From positions 1-6,390 of the forward strand of contig CAIMMA010000160.1 of NCBI GenBank assembly GCA_903842475.1: a stretch of DNA of 6,390 bases, written 5' to 3'. Positions 6,332-6,390 of this stretch are shown here, piece after piece. The translations under genes were made by a program, and so were the position numbers. Source of the DNA: an uncultured bacterium. Its GTDB lineage: Bacteria > Desulfobacterota > Desulfobulbia > Desulfobulbales > Desulfobulbaceae. The notes beneath the pieces are model-generated. The model was given only the letters and a program-made list of their open reading frames with translations. It made no database searches and was not told the DNA's origin. The stretch's first letter is position 1. Each line of letters starts with the position of its first letter.

Positions 6332-6390
6332 TCAATCCGATGATGGCGCAAGGGTTTGCGGACGTTCCTTGTACCCGGCAACGCCTGAGA
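6332..6390 (-). CDS. possible 3' end of an upstream minus-strand gene (uncertain)
   Basis: Upstream of the DUF748 start, all three minus-strand frames are open across the 62 bases available. One frame ends in TGA (6334-6332), three bases before the DUF748 ATG, with last residues YKERPQTLAPSSD. Another ends in a TGA that overlaps the start codon as ATGA (6328-6325), an arrangement typical of translational coupling. Either would explain the weak ribosome-binding site of DUF748. The fragment is too short to choose between them or to exclude non-coding DNA. Confidence 0.2.
   Translation of the reverse strand, partial: SGVAGYKERPQTLAPSSD

Noticed and set aside
1..6390. CRISPR array, tRNA, insertion sequence or phage features
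   Set aside because: No regularly spaced repeats, cloverleaf, transposase motif or terminal inverted repeats were found on reading both strands.

Overview
The window looks like ordinary chromosomal DNA of a GC-moderate Gram-negative bacterium. An AsmA/DUF748-type envelope protein and a signal-peptide β-barrel imply an outer membrane. A DsrE-type sulfur-relay protein next to a NifX/NifB-type cluster-binding protein is a pairing I associate with anaerobic, sulfur-metabolising bacteria such as Desulfobacterota (the former Deltaproteobacteria). That assignment is an inference from gene content only; there is no rRNA or marker gene to fix it.

All six complete genes lie on the minus strand and read from right to left. 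From the right edge they are: a very large DUF748/AsmA-like protein (6328 to 2789), a 55-residue cysteine-rich putative zinc-ribbon protein (2644 to 2477), a 382-bp non-coding stretch holding a candidate promoter and small repeats, a DsrE-like protein (2094 to 1735), a NifX/NifB-domain protein (1683 to 1321), a small secreted or membrane protein with a conserved PFSALGGN-type motif (1236 to 901), and an outer-membrane β-barrel protein (730 to 206). The left edge holds what is probably the 3' end of a plus-strand gene (1 to 99), convergent with the β-barrel gene. At the right edge an upstream minus-strand gene may end just before the DUF748 start, but 62 bases are too few to decide.

The DsrE-like and NifX-like genes (51 bp apart, each with a strong Shine-Dalgarno) probably form one transcript from a promoter near 2250 and would deal with sulfur or metal-cluster handling in the cytoplasm. 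The 111-residue gene follows after 84 bp and may be cotranscribed. The DUF748 protein, the 111-residue protein and the β-barrel all belong to the envelope. I see no evidence that the six genes form a single system: gaps of 382, 170 and 144 bp separate the groups.

No tRNA, rRNA, CRISPR array, transposase, insertion sequence or phage gene was seen. The long open frames on the plus strand, opposite the DUF748 gene, are explained by its codon use. I did not find a clearly novel system. The most useful follow-ups are the small cysteine-rich protein, the DsrE/NifX pair with its Cys/His tail, and the regulatory stretch between them.
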